A stretch of 30,790 nt of DNA from F1-60-MAGs149 sp032119475 (GCA_032119475.1 JAUMCA010000135.1:1-30790); one strand, 5' to 3'. Numbered from the stretch's first letter, positions 1 to 9,079 are shown. A program made the numbers and translations. The notes: generated from the letters alone by a model not told the origin.

Positions 1-6
1 AAGAAG

Positions 7-91
7 GGGTCAGACGGGTTTGGTGCATCGCGCACCGCCGCGGACCAATGGCGCGCGCTCGATCGCGCGACGCCCCAAACCCATCTGACCC
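7..91 (-). terminator. Long imperfect hairpin downstream of rel
   Basis: Bases 7-23 pair with 75-91 (17 bp, one C/A mismatch at 15/83). The enclosed 51 bases hold smaller inverted repeats (GGTGC/GCACC near 22-36, and GCGCGC/GCGCGA near 51-69). Read on the minus strand, after the rel stop, the structure is followed by CTTCTT, a weak pyrimidine tail. It could be the second half of a bipartite terminator or a dispersed repeat element. The hairpin is visible; the function is inferred. Confidence 0.45.
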
Positions 92-112
92 TGCAGGGAG
101 GGAGTCGCTTCG

Positions 113-183
113 ATGGGGTGGTGATAAGGGTTGTGGGCCCAGGGACCGGACCCCATTGCCCTCAACCCGTATCACCACCCCAT
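113..183 (-). terminator. Strong hairpin abutting the rel stop codon
   Basis: Bases 113-133 pair with 163-183 (21 bp with one A/G mismatch at 127/169), enclosing a 29-base loop that is itself G/C-rich. The inner arm touches the rel stop codon (183-185). There is no U-run after the stem on the minus strand, so this is not a textbook intrinsic terminator. It may still stop transcription or protect the 3' end of the rel mRNA. Confidence 0.55.
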
Positions 184-2393
184 CACAACGGCGCCTTCTC
201 CCCCGGCGTCACCCGGTACGCATCGACGACCGAGTCGATCTGGCGGAGCGCGGAGAGCACCGCCTTGAGCATGCGCAGGTCGCCCAGCTCCAGCACGTAC
301 CAGTTGCGCGACATGCCCTCGCTGACGTGCCCGCCGTACTCGACGACGTTGCAGCCGTGCTCGGCCACCGTGCGGCCGATGTCCTCGAGCAGGCGGGGGC
401 GGTCCCACGCCTCGACGGAGACCCCCACGCGGAACGACGCCTCGGGGTCCTCACCGCTCCAGTGGACGTCGGCGAAGCGCTCGGGCGTCCGGGCGAGATG
501 GCGCGAGTTCGGGCAGTCGACCCGGTGGATCGTGATCCCGCGGCCGACGGAGATGTAGCCGACGATGTCGTCTCCCGGCACGGGCGTGCAGCACTTGGCC
601 ATGCGCACCATCACGCCCTGGTCGGCCACGCCGTCCACGACGATGCCGTAGGACCCGGACTTCAGCGCACGGCCGCGGCCGCCACCGCGACGGGACGGTG
701 CCGGCGCCTCGGTGACCGTGTCCGTCTTGAGCAGGGCGAGCAGCTTCTGCGTGACCTGCGTGACCGTGATGTTGCCGGCGCCGAGGGCGACGTAGAAGTC
801 CTCGGCCTTGCGGTAGCCCATGTCGCGCATGACCTCGGCCAGCACGGGCGAGGCCGCGAGGCGCTGCGTCGGCAGCTTGCTGCTGCGCATCGCCTGCTGG
901 AGCAGGTCGCGACCCTTCTGCTCCGTGTCCTCGCGTTGCTCACGGGCGAACCACGCGCGGATCTTGTTGCGGGCGCGCGTCGTCGTCACGACGCCCAGCC
1001 AGTCGCGCGACGGTCCCCGATCGCCCTTCGAGGTGAGGATCTCGACGATGTCGCCGGAGGCGAGCGTCGACGACAGCGAGACCATGCGCCCGTTGACCTT
1101 CGCGCCGACGCAGCGGTGGCCGACGTCGGTGTGGACGGCGTACGCGAAGTCGAGCGGCGTGGCCCCCGCGGCGAGCGCCTTCAGCTCGCCCTTCGGCGTG
1201 AACACGAAGACCTCGTCGTCGACGAGCCCCGAGCGCAGGTCGACGAGGTACCCGTGGGGATCGCCTTCGGGGACGTCGACGAGGTCCGTCAGCCACGGCG
1301 TGTCGGTCGCGCGGACCTTGTCCTTGTACAGCCAGTGGGCCGCGACGCCGTACTCGGCCTGCTGGTGCATCTGCGGCGTGCGGACCTGGATCTCGAGCGG
1401 CTTGCCGTGCGGGCCGATGATCGTCGTGTGCAGCGACTGGTAGCCGTTCGTCTTCGGCACGGCGATGTAGTCCTTGAAGCGACCCGGCATCGGCTTCCAC
1501 AGCGCGTGGATGACGCCGATCGTGCCGTAGCAGTCGCGATCCGAGTCGACGAGCACGCGCATCGCGGTCAGGTCGTAGATCTCGTTGAACTCCTTGCCGC
1601 GGCGGGTCATCTTCTCGTAGATGGAGAAGAAGTGCTTCGCGCGGCCGGCGATCGACGCGCGAATGCCCACCTTGTCGAGTTCGGCGAGCAGCAGCTGGCC
1701 GGCCTCGGCCACGAAGCGCTCCCGGTCGGCGCGGCGCTCGTTGACCATGGACTCGATCTCCGCGTACTTCCGGGGGTAGAGCGTCGCGAACGCGAGGTCC
1801 TCGAGCTCCCACTTCATCGAGTGGATGCCGAGCCGGTGGGCGAGCGGCGCGTAGACCTCGATCGTCTCCTTCGCCTTCTGCAGCTGCTTCTGCTTGCCGA
1901 GGAAGGACAGCGTGCGCATGTTGTGCAGCCGATCGGCGAGCTTGATGACGATGACGCGGATGTCCTCCGCCATCGACAGGATCATCTTGCGGTAGTTCTC
2001 CGCCTCCGCCTCCTCGCGCGAGGCGAACTGGATCTTCGACAGCTTCGTCACGCCCTCGACGAGCAGCCGGACCTGCGCCCCGAAGCGCGCCTCGATCTCG
2101 TCCGCCGTCGCCGTGGTGTCCTCGACCACGTCATGGAGCAGGGCGCCGATGAGCACGTCCTCCGGCTGGCGCAGCTGCGCGCAGATCTTGGCCACGCCCC
2201 ACGGGTGGTACACGAACGGCTCACCGCTCTTGCGCAGCTGCCCGTCGTGATGGAGGCATGACAGTTCGAACGCCGCGGCGATGCGCTCCACGTCGGCGTC
2301 CGGCGCGTACTCGCGCACGTCCTCGATCAGCTCGTCGAGCAGGTCGCGGTGGATCTCCGCGGCGGGGGCGAGGGCGGTCGGCGCAGTGGACAT
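183..2393 (-). CDS. rel: Bifunctional (p)ppGpp synthetase/hydrolase (RelA/SpoT family)
   Basis: This is the stringent-response enzyme that makes (p)ppGpp from ATP and GTP/GDP on stalled ribosomes and also hydrolyses it. The protein is 736 aa, normal for a long Rel. In order: HD hydrolase domain (His-His-Asp at 48-50, HDVVED at 87-92), synthetase domain with RFKD at 305-308, GYQSLHT at 317-323 and EIQVRT at 334-339, TGS domain (about 385-450) and a C-terminal ACT domain (about 650-736). An intact HD domain together with the RxKD loop (not the ExDD of RelA) is the signature of the bifunctional form. I chose the ATG at 2393 because a TACCAT box lies 10 nt upstream; the in-frame ATG at 2405 lies inside that box. 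The gene lies 40 bases after recJ on the same strand, so it may also be read from recJ. Confidence 0.96.
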   Translation of the reverse strand: MSTAPTALAPAAEIHRDLLDELIEDVREYAPDADVERIAAAFELSCLHHDGQLRKSGEPFVYHPWGVAKICAQLRQPEDVLIGALLHDVVEDTTATADEIEARFGAQVRLLVEGVTKLSKIQFASREEAEAENYRKMILSMAEDIRVIVIKLADRLHNMRTLSFLGKQKQLQKAKETIEVYAPLAHRLGIHSMKWELEDLAFATLYPRKYAEIESMVNERRADRERFVAEAGQLLLAELDKVGIRASIAGRAKHFFSIYEKMTRRGKEFNEIYDLTAMRVLVDSDRDCYGTIGVIHALWKPMPGRFKDYIAVPKTNGYQSLHTTIIGPHGKPLEIQVRTPQMHQQAEYGVAAHWLYKDKVRATDTPWLTDLVDVPEGDPHGYLVDLRSGLVDDEVFVFTPKGELKALAAGATPLDFAYAVHTDVGHRCVGAKVNGRMVSLSSTLASGDIVEILTSKGDRGPSRDWLGVVTTTRARNKIRAWFAREQREDTEQKGRDLLQQAMRSSKLPTQRLAASPVLAEVMRDMGYRKAEDFYVALGAGNITVTQVTQKLLALLKTDTVTEAPAPSRRGGGRGRALKSGSYGIVVDGVADQGVMVRMAKCCTPVPGDDIVGYISVGRGITIHRVDCPNSRHLARTPERFADVHWSGEDPEASFRVGVSVEAWDRPRLLEDIGRTVAEHGCNVVEYGGHVSEGMSRNWYVLELGDLRMLKAVLSALRQIDSVVDAYRVTPGEKAPL

Positions 2394-2403
2394 CGCCCGG
2401 CCC

Positions 2404-2409
2404 ATGGTA
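2404..2409 (-). promoter_or_regulatory. TACCAT -10 box for rel
   Basis: TACCAT on the minus strand ends 10 nt before the rel ATG at 2393, which predicts a leader of about 4 nt. No convincing -35 is seen. It belongs to the recurring TAnnnT-N6-10-start pattern of this window. Confidence 0.5.
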
Positions 2410-2433
2410 CCGGAGCGCCCCGAACCGACACCG

Positions 2434-4674
2434 TCACTTGTCGTACGAACCGGCTGCGGCCGCGCCGCGCGCGCTCGCCGCGAAGCGGTGCTCCGCCGGG
2501 CCGTCGACGCGCGTCCAGACGGGCCCCGCCGGCGCACGCCAGCCGGACGGGCCGGGATCCAGCAGCATCGCGCTGGGGGCGTGCGCCGCGATGGCGGGAT
2601 GGCGATCGAGCGTCGGGTGGTCGGCGAGCACGAGATACGGCCCCTCCGCGAGGAGGGCGAGCCGATCGGCGAGCGCCGCGTCGTCGCAGCGCTCGGACAG
2701 GAGCAGCGCACCGCGCAGCCCGAAGCGCGCCGGATGGAGCGCGGCGTCGAGCATGGCCCTCCGCCGTGCGACGTCGGCCACAGCGACCAGGAGCCCCTCC
2801 CCGCTCGCGGCGAGCCGCGTCAGCTCGGCGATGGCCCCGGCCTCGCGTGCGTCGCGCATGGCCTCCGGCTCGATCGTGCCCGTCGTCGACACGGGGTCCG
2901 CCGGGGCGCGGATGAACGGACAGGTCGCGTCGCACGGCGTCGGGCAGACCCCGTGCGCCGTCCCGAGGTCGTCGGGGAGCGCCTGCACCGCGCGGACGAT
3001 CAGCTCGACGCGCTCGGCGCCCTGCCAGGTGCTCCGCTCCACGCGGGCCGCGACGTCGACGCGTCCCCCGGCGACCAGCTCATCGAAGCGGTCACCGGTG
3101 CTCCAGGCGACCGCGCGGCAGCTGCCCGCCCCCGTGCGCACGCGCATGTCGAGGTGGCGCCCCTCCGCGCCGATGCGACGCACGTCCGTCAGCTCCGCCG
3201 CCGGGATCAGCACGCTGATCGCCGGGTTGCCCATGCCGACGGGCTCGAGGCGCGCCAGATCGGCCGCCGTCTCCAGGGTGACGTCGACGAGCGACACGAC
3301 GGCGTCGACGCGCTCGACGGGCCGCAGATCGGCCTCGCGCAGCATCCCGTCGGCGTGGGCGGCGAAGGCGGCGGCGAACGGGTCGACGTCGACGGTCCGC
3401 AGCGAGACGCCCGCCGCCGCGCGGTGGCCCCCCCAGCGCTGCAGGTGCGGGTCGCAGACCGCGAGGGCGCCGTGCAGGTCGAAGGCGTCGACGCTGCGCC
3501 CCGATCCCGTGCCGGTATCGCCGTCGAGGGCGATCAGCACGACCGGGCGCCGCAGGCGCTCGACCACGCGCGAGGCGACGATGCCGACGACGCCGGGATG
3601 CCAGCCGTCGGAGGCGAGGACGAGCCCGAGGGCGTCGCGGCGCCGATCGGGAAGGGAGGCGTGGAGCTCCAGCGCCTCGCGGAGGATGCGGTCCTCGATG
3701 GCACGACGGCGTCGGTTGAGCCCGTCGAGGGACTCCGCGAGTTCGTGGGCCTCCCGCGGATCGTCGGTCATCAGGAGCCGCAGGGCGGCGTCGGCGTGCT
3801 CGAGCCGGCCGGAGGCGTTGAGGCGCGGCCCGACGCGGAACCCGATGGCCCCGGCGTCGATGACGCGCGGATCGACCTTGGCGACGCGCAGGAGGGCCTC
3901 GAGCCCGACCCGTCCGCCCTCGCCGATCCGGCGCAGGCCCCGACGGGCGAGCGCGCGATTCTCGTCGACGAGCGGGACGAGATCCGCGATGGTCGCGATC
4001 GCGACGAGGTCCACGACGTCCTCGAGGATGCGCGGGTCCGCGGCCATGGCGGCGACGAGGCCCTCCAGCAGCTTGAAGGCGGTGCCGGCGCCGCAGAGGG
4101 CGTCGAACGGGTACGTCCCACGGTGCGCGGGCGCCACGATCGGGCACGGTGGCAGCGCCTCGGCCGCGCGGTGATGATCGGTGACGACGAGTTGCACGCC
4201 GAGCGTCGCGGCACGCTCGGCCGCGGCCACGGCGGTGATGCCGCAGTCCACCGTGACGATCACCTCGACGCCCTCCGCGTGGAGGCGCTCGACGGTCTCC
4301 ACGGCGAGGCCGTAGCCCTCGTCGAAGCGGCTCGGGATGAACGGCCGGACGTCGCCGCCGAGTGCGCGGAGCCCCTCGGTGAGGAGGGCCGTCGCGCAGA
4401 CGCCATCCGCGTCGTAGTCGCCGTGCACGGCGATCCTGCGTCGCTCCGCGATCGCCGCCACGAGGAGCTCGATCGCGACCGCCGCGTCACCCAGCAGCAG
4501 CGGGTCGTGCAGCGGCCCCTCGAGATCGAGGAAGGTGCGGACGGCGGTCGGGTCGGTCCAGCCCCGACGAACCATGGCGTCGGCGAGCACGCGCGAGCAT
4601 CCGAGCTCCGCCCGCAGCGCATCGGCGGCCGCGACCGGGCACGGTCCGATGACCAGGCGCTTTCCGGAGGACAT
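2434..4674 (-). CDS. recJ: Single-stranded-DNA-specific exonuclease RecJ with C-terminal extension
   Basis: RecJ is a 5'-3' single-strand DNA exonuclease of the DHH family, used in recombination and mismatch repair. The 746-aa protein shows HGDYDADG (84-91), VDCG (142-145), the DHH triad (166-168), GPRLNASGR (282-290), and the DHHA1-type segments WHPGVVGIVASR (from 358) and GSGRS (390-394). The classical core and OB-like part end near residue 570. About 175 further residues follow, opening with a CX3CX3C motif (Cys577, Cys581, Cys585) and continuing with an Ala/Leu-rich region with Rossmann-like alternation. I cannot assign that extension. The start at 4674 is supported by a TAGCCT box ending 6 nt upstream. 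rel follows 40 bases downstream. Confidence 0.94.
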   Translation of the reverse strand: MSSGKRLVIGPCPVAAADALRAELGCSRVLADAMVRRGWTDPTAVRTFLDLEGPLHDPLLLGDAAVAIELLVAAIAERRRIAVHGDYDADGVCATALLTEGLRALGGDVRPFIPSRFDEGYGLAVETVERLHAEGVEVIVTVDCGITAVAAAERAATLGVQLVVTDHHRAAEALPPCPIVAPAHRGTYPFDALCGAGTAFKLLEGLVAAMAADPRILEDVVDLVAIATIADLVPLVDENRALARRGLRRIGEGGRVGLEALLRVAKVDPRVIDAGAIGFRVGPRLNASGRLEHADAALRLLMTDDPREAHELAESLDGLNRRRRAIEDRILREALELHASLPDRRRDALGLVLASDGWHPGVVGIVASRVVERLRRPVVLIALDGDTGTGSGRSVDAFDLHGALAVCDPHLQRWGGHRAAAGVSLRTVDVDPFAAAFAAHADGMLREADLRPVERVDAVVSLVDVTLETAADLARLEPVGMGNPAISVLIPAAELTDVRRIGAEGRHLDMRVRTGAGSCRAVAWSTGDRFDELVAGGRVDVAARVERSTWQGAERVELIVRAVQALPDDLGTAHGVCPTPCDATCPFIRAPADPVSTTGTIEPEAMRDAREAGAIAELTRLAASGEGLLVAVADVARRRAMLDAALHPARFGLRGALLLSERCDDAALADRLALLAEGPYLVLADHPTLDRHPAIAAHAPSAMLLDPGPSGWRAPAGPVWTRVDGPAEHRFAASARGAAAAGSYDK

Positions 4675-4680
4675 GCGTGG

Positions 4681-4686
4681 AGGCTA
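4681..4686 (-). promoter_or_regulatory. TAGCCT -10 box for recJ, leaderless start
   Basis: On the minus strand TAGCCT is followed by six bases and then the recJ ATG, the exact spacing expected if the A of ATG is the transcription start. No Shine-Dalgarno sequence is present in the bases between. Confidence 0.55.
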
Positions 4687-4706
4687 GGCGCGCACTCGGA
4701 CGGGCG

Positions 4707-7559
4707 TCAGCGACGGCCGCGCTTGCCGCGGCGCTCCTCGCGCCGACGGCGAGCTGCCTCGATCGCGGCCTCATCCGGGCCCGTGCCCGCCGGCGATGAC
4801 GCGGACGGCGAGGCGGGTGGCGCAGCGGGCTCATCCGGCCCGTCCGGTGCCTCGTCGACGTCAGCCACGTCGTCGACGTCAGCCGCGTCGTCGGCAGCGC
4901 CGACGTCGACGCCCGGGGCGGACAGCGCCGGGCCGGCCGCCACGGCGACCGCCACGGCGGGCACCGGGTCCTTGCCGAGGATGAAGGCCGGGAGCTCATC
5001 GGAGCCCTGACGGTTCCGGTACTCGGTCTCGCGCGACTTGAGGACGCTGAGCAGCGGCGCGGCGATGAAGAACGAGGAGTACGCGCCGGAGGCGATGCCC
5101 ACCATCAGCGCGAACGCGAAGTCGCGCAGGGTGTCCCCGCCGAAGAAGAACAGCGCGATGATCGGCAGCAGCGTGGAGAACGACGTGTTGAGGGAGCGCG
5201 TCACCGTCTCCCACAGCGAGATGTTGACGATCTGGTCGAACGTCTGCCGCTTCAGCGCACGTTCGTTCTCGCGCACTCGATCGAACACGATGATCGTGTC
5301 GTAGAGGGAGTAGCCGAGGATCGTCAGGAGCGCGGCGACCGTACCGCTCGACACCTCGAAGCCGCTGAGGGCGTAGATGCCCGCGGCGATCACGAGGTCG
5401 TGCAGCAGCGCGACGATCATCGGCACGGCGTATTTCCAGTCGAACCGGACGACGATGAAGATGATGATCAGCAGGATCGAGAAGACGAGGGCGAGCAGCG
5501 CGCCGCGGAGGATCTCGCCGCCGAACGACGCGGACACGGTCCGCACGTCGATCGCCTCGTCGAGGCCGTACTGCTGGTTGATCCGCAGTTCGATCTGCTG
5601 GACCTTGTCCGGCGGGATCTCCTTGGCGTCGACCTGGAAGGAGCTGAACGTCGACCCGGCCACCGTCCCCTCGCCGCGCACGACGGCGTCGTCGAGCGAG
5701 CCGTCGACCGACCGCAGCACACCGCGCATCTCCTCGACCGTCGCGGGCTGGGTCGTCACGATCGCCATGCGGGTGCCGCCGGTGAAGTCGAGTCCGAGGT
5801 TGAGCCCGCGGACCCCGAGCGCACCGATCGAGATGATGATCATCGTGGCGGCGATGCCGAACCACAGGCGCTTGCGGCCCGCGAAGTCGAAGCGCCAGCG
5901 GACCGGCTTGGCGGCGGCGCCGATCACGCGCGGGTTGTTGAACCACTTGAAGCCGGACAGCAGGTTCAGGATCGCGCGCGTGGCGACCACCGACGTGAAC
6001 ATCGAGACGATCACGCCGATGGCGAGCAGCAGCGCGAAGCCCTTCACGCTCGACTGCGAGGCCACGAACAGCACGCCGGCGGTGATCAGCGTCACCGCGT
6101 TCGCGTCGAGGATCGTGCGGAAGCCGCGCGAGTAGCCGGCGCTGATGGCCGCGCGCAGGGTCCTGCCGGCCCGGAACTCCTCGCGCACGCGTTCGAACAC
6201 GACGATGTTCGCGTCCGCCGCGACGCCGATGGTGAGGATCATGCCCGCGATGCCCGGAAGCGTCATCGTCACGGGTATCGCGAGGATCACGCCGTAGAAC
6301 AGCGCCGCGAAGATCAGCAGCGCGAGGTCCGCGATCAGGCCCAGCACGCGGTAGAACAGCGCCAGGTAGATCATCATCAGGAGCAGGCCGACGAGGCCCG
6401 CGATCAGCCCCTGCCGCAGTGACTCCTCGCCGAGGGTCGCGGAGACCTGGCTCGACGACAGCGCGACGAAGCGCACCGGCAGCGATCCGGACTGCAGCAC
6501 GAGCGCGATGTCCTGCGCCTCCTGCGGCGAGTCGAGACCGGTGATCTGCGCATTGCCCCCGGTGATGCCGTCCGGGTTCTGGACGAAGTCGATCGTCGGG
6601 TAGGTCTGGAGCTCGCCGTCCAGGACGATCGCGAAGTTCTGGAAGTAGCCGGGTTCGGTGCCCTCCTGCGCACCGGCGGCGCTCCACTCGGAGCGCCCGC
6701 GGTCCGCCAGCTGGCCGGTGATGTCGCCGAACAGCCGACCGCCGCGCTCGGTGAAGTCCATCAGGACGATGGGCTGGCCCGTCTGCGGATCGAAGTCCGC
6801 GCTGGCGCTGTCGAGGTCGTCGCCCGTCAGCCGCTGGGCCGGGGGCGGGAGGTCGAACATGTACCAGAAGAAGCGCTCCTTGGCGGTCTGGGGCACCGGC
6901 GTGATGTTCGGCGGGCAGCCGGCGGGCGACTGGTTCGAGCACTTGACCGCGAGGTGGTCCTTCGGCACGCCGAGGACGACCACGTCGTCGGGCAGCTCCT
7001 GCACGCCCAGCTGGAGCTTGAGCTGCTCCTCGTCGACGGCGCCGTTGGGGTTGAGCGGCTCATCCGTCGCGTTCTCCTTGAACGCGTAGAGGATGCTCTG
7101 CTCCCCCTTCTTCAGCCGCTCCGGCGCGGCGTCGAGGAGGTCGTAGAGCGACGTCTTCGGCGCGATGCCGGCGCCGGCGACGAACGAGCGTGAGACGCCC
7201 TGGGTGAGCCCCTCCTGCAGGTCGAGGAAGTACAGCTGGCCGGTCGAGCCGACGAGCGCGAACACGCGCGCCGGATCGTTCTCGCCGGCCACCGCGATCG
7301 TGATGCGGTTGCCCTGCTCCTTCTGGATCTGCGGCTCCGACACGCCGAGCGCGTCGACGCGGTTGCGGAGGATGGAGACCGCCTGGTCGACCTGCTCCGG
7401 CGTGACCGTCTGGCCCTTCTCCGGCTGGGCCTCGAGCGTGACCTCCGCGCCGCCCTGCAGGTCGAGCCCGAGGACCGGCTCGCGGAGGTACCCGAGCACG
7501 CCGGTGCCCACCAGGAGGGCGAGCAGGAGGATGAAGATGAGGAAGGTCGGTCGGCGCAT
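4707..7559 (-). CDS. secDF: Fused protein-export membrane protein SecDF
   Basis: SecD and SecF are RND-type membrane proteins that use the proton gradient to pull preproteins out of the SecYEG channel. Here they are one 950-aa chain. The SecD half has an N-terminal membrane segment (about 5-24), DLQGG at 33-37, a large periplasmic domain and the transmembrane motif GVAADANIVVFERVREE. The SecF half has GLDFTGG and then GYSLYDTIIVFDRVREN, so both halves carry the conserved RND core. The last ~98 residues after YRNRQGSDE are a low-complexity Ala/Asp/Pro tail ending in a basic stretch rich in Arg and Lys, probably cytoplasmic. It is preceded by yajC with 3 bases between, so the two are cotranscribed. 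Many actinobacteria have separate secD and secF genes, so the fusion is a lineage marker. Confidence 0.95.
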   Translation of the reverse strand: MRRPTFLIFILLLALLVGTGVLGYLREPVLGLDLQGGAEVTLEAQPEKGQTVTPEQVDQAVSILRNRVDALGVSEPQIQKEQGNRITIAVAGENDPARVFALVGSTGQLYFLDLQEGLTQGVSRSFVAGAGIAPKTSLYDLLDAAPERLKKGEQSILYAFKENATDEPLNPNGAVDEEQLKLQLGVQELPDDVVVLGVPKDHLAVKCSNQSPAGCPPNITPVPQTAKERFFWYMFDLPPPAQRLTGDDLDSASADFDPQTGQPIVLMDFTERGGRLFGDITGQLADRGRSEWSAAGAQEGTEPGYFQNFAIVLDGELQTYPTIDFVQNPDGITGGNAQITGLDSPQEAQDIALVLQSGSLPVRFVALSSSQVSATLGEESLRQGLIAGLVGLLLMMIYLALFYRVLGLIADLALLIFAALFYGVILAIPVTMTLPGIAGMILTIGVAADANIVVFERVREEFRAGRTLRAAISAGYSRGFRTILDANAVTLITAGVLFVASQSSVKGFALLLAIGVIVSMFTSVVATRAILNLLSGFKWFNNPRVIGAAAKPVRWRFDFAGRKRLWFGIAATMIIISIGALGVRGLNLGLDFTGGTRMAIVTTQPATVEEMRGVLRSVDGSLDDAVVRGEGTVAGSTFSSFQVDAKEIPPDKVQQIELRINQQYGLDEAIDVRTVSASFGGEILRGALLALVFSILLIIIFIVVRFDWKYAVPMIVALLHDLVIAAGIYALSGFEVSSGTVAALLTILGYSLYDTIIVFDRVRENERALKRQTFDQIVNISLWETVTRSLNTSFSTLLPIIALFFFGGDTLRDFAFALMVGIASGAYSSFFIAAPLLSVLKSRETEYRNRQGSDELPAFILGKDPVPAVAVAVAAGPALSAPGVDVGAADDAADVDDVADVDEAPDGPDEPAAPPASPSASSPAGTGPDEAAIEAARRRREERRGKRGRR

Positions 7560-7562
7560 CGG

Positions 7563-7961
7563 CTACGTGGTGCGCCCCTGATCCCCCGATTCGGCATCCG
7601 TGGCGTCCACCGGCTCATCATGCTCGTCGTCGGCGTCCGCCGTGTGGTCCTCGTCACCTTCGTCGTCGAGCGCGTCCTCCTCGTCGGCGTCGAGCGCATC
7701 CGCGGCCTGGTCGGGGACGATCGTGGCGACGGCCCGGCGATCGACGCGCAGCACGACGCCGTCGGCGATCTCGAGGTCGAGGTCCTCGTCCCGCAGGCCC
7801 GCGACGCGTCCGTAGATCCCGCCGATGGTGGAGATCTCGGCGCCGACCTGGAGCGCGTCGAGCAGCGCCTGCTTCTCGCGCTTCGCCCGCTGCTGGGGCC
7901 GCAGGATCATGAAGTAGAAGAGCGCCGCCATGACGAGCAGGAGGAGGATGTAGGTCTGCAT
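7563..7961 (-). CDS. yajC: Preprotein translocase subunit YajC
   Basis: YajC is the small single-span partner of SecDF. The 132-aa protein has one N-terminal membrane helix (about residues 3-20, TYILLLLVMAALFYFMIL), the typical RPQQRAKR positive stretch just after it, and the soluble part with TIGGIYGRV. The final ~45 residues are strongly acidic (runs of Asp/Glu), beyond what the family needs. The start at 7961 is chosen because translation upstream of it reads into the end of tgt (stop at 7964) and the helix begins at once. It lies between tgt (2-base gap) and secDF (3-base gap) in one operon. Confidence 0.93.
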   Translation of the reverse strand: MQTYILLLLVMAALFYFMILRPQQRAKREKQALLDALQVGAEISTIGGIYGRVAGLRDEDLDLEIADGVVLRVDRRAVATIVPDQAADALDADEEDALDDEGDEDHTADADDEHDEPVDATDAESGDQGRTT

Positions 7962-7963
7962 GC

Positions 7964-9079
7964 TCAGTCGGGTCCGGTCAGTCGCTGGAGGGCGTCCGCG
8001 AGGAAATCGTCGAAGCGCTGCTCGACGATCGCCTGCCGTGCGGACCGGCACAAGGCTAGCAGGAAGGCCATGTTGTGAACCGACAGAAGTCGCATCCCCA
8101 GCAGCTCCTTCTGCGCCACGAGGTGCCGGAGGTACGCGCGCGAGAAGCGCGCGCAGGTCGGGCAGTCGCAGCGCTCGTCGAGCGGCCGGGGGTCCCGGGC
8201 GAAGGCGGCGTTGCGGAGATTCAGGCGCCCGCTCGACGTCAGCGCGGCGCCCGTCCGCCCGAGCCGCGTCGGCAGCACGCAGTCGAACATGTCGACGCCC
8301 GCGGCGATCACCCGCAGGATGCCCTCGGGATCGCCGATGCCCATGAAGTAGCGCGGGCGCTCACCGGGGAGCAGCGCCGCGGTCGAGGCCGTGACGCGGA
8401 ACATGTCGTCGCGGTCCTCGCCCACCGCGAGCCCGCCGATCGCGTAGCCGTCGAAGCCGATCCCGAGGAGGTCCGCGGCGCTGCGCGCGCGCAGGTCCTC
8501 GTCCACGCCGCCCTGCACGATGCCGAAGCGGAGCTGCCCCGGCGCGCTCGGCGCCGCACGGCAGCGCTCGGCCCAGCGGGTCGTGCGCACGACCGCCGCG
8601 GCCAGTTGATCGGGGCTCGCGTCGGGTCGCGGCACCTCGTCGAGGCACATCGCGATGTCCGCGCCGAGGTCGCGCTGGATGCGCATGGCGTCCTCCGGCC
8701 GTAGCCGCACGCGATCGCCGTCGTAGACGCTGCGGAACGTCACGCCGTCGTCGTCGACGGTGCGCGTATCGGCGAGGGAGAACACCTGGAACCCGCCGGA
8801 GTCGGTCAGGATCGGTCCGTCCCAGCCCATGAACCGATGGAGTCCGCCGAGCTCGGCGACGAGGTCCTCGCCGGGGCGCAGATGGAGGTGGTACGTGTTT
8901 CCGAGGATCGTCTGGGTGCCGATCGCCCGCAGCTCATCCGGATCGACGCCCTTGACGGTCCCGAGCGTGCCGACGGGCATGAACATCGGCGTGGTCACCG
9001 TGCCGTGCGCGGTCGTCAGGGTGCAGGCGCGAGCGGCGCCGTCGGTCGCGTCGACGCGGAAGTCGCCGGGCACGCTCAC
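7964..9079 (-). CDS. tgt: tRNA-guanine transglycosylase (queuine/preQ1 tRNA-ribosyltransferase)
   Basis: Tgt exchanges guanine 34 for preQ1 in tRNAs with GUN anticodons (Asp, Asn, His, Tyr), the step before QueA. The 371-aa length is typical. Visible motifs are LTDSGGFQVFSL with the general acid/base Asp, GIVQGG, GGLAVGE, DCVLPTRLGR with the nucleophilic Asp, and a zinc site formed by CDCPTC plus a downstream Cys/His region. The start is GTG at 9079; its GTGA overlaps the queA stop, so the two are translationally coupled. Pairing with queA means this organism makes queuosine-type modification, which many actinobacteria lack. Confidence 0.96.
   Translation of the reverse strand: MSVPGDFRVDATDGAARACTLTTAHGTVTTPMFMPVGTLGTVKGVDPDELRAIGTQTILGNTYHLHLRPGEDLVAELGGLHRFMGWDGPILTDSGGFQVFSLADTRTVDDDGVTFRSVYDGDRVRLRPEDAMRIQRDLGADIAMCLDEVPRPDASPDQLAAAVVRTTRWAERCRAAPSAPGQLRFGIVQGGVDEDLRARSAADLLGIGFDGYAIGGLAVGEDRDDMFRVTASTAALLPGERPRYFMGIGDPEGILRVIAAGVDMFDCVLPTRLGRTGAALTSSGRLNLRNAAFARDPRPLDERCDCPTCARFSRAYLRHLVAQKELLGMRLLSVHNMAFLLALCRSARQAIVEQRFDDFLADALQRLTGPD

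Noticed and set aside
48..2261. Long open frame opposite rel (and similar antisense frames opposite recJ, secDF, dehydratase and reactivase)
   Set aside because: In GC-rich DNA stop codons are rare in antisense frames. The translations are Arg/Ala/Asp-rich without domains, and the opposite strand encodes well-conserved proteins throughout.
4845..4915. Possible short tandem repeat or CRISPR-like array
   Set aside because: The repeated GTCGACGTCAGCC strings encode the Asp/Val/Ala-rich SecDF tail in frame, with no spacers.
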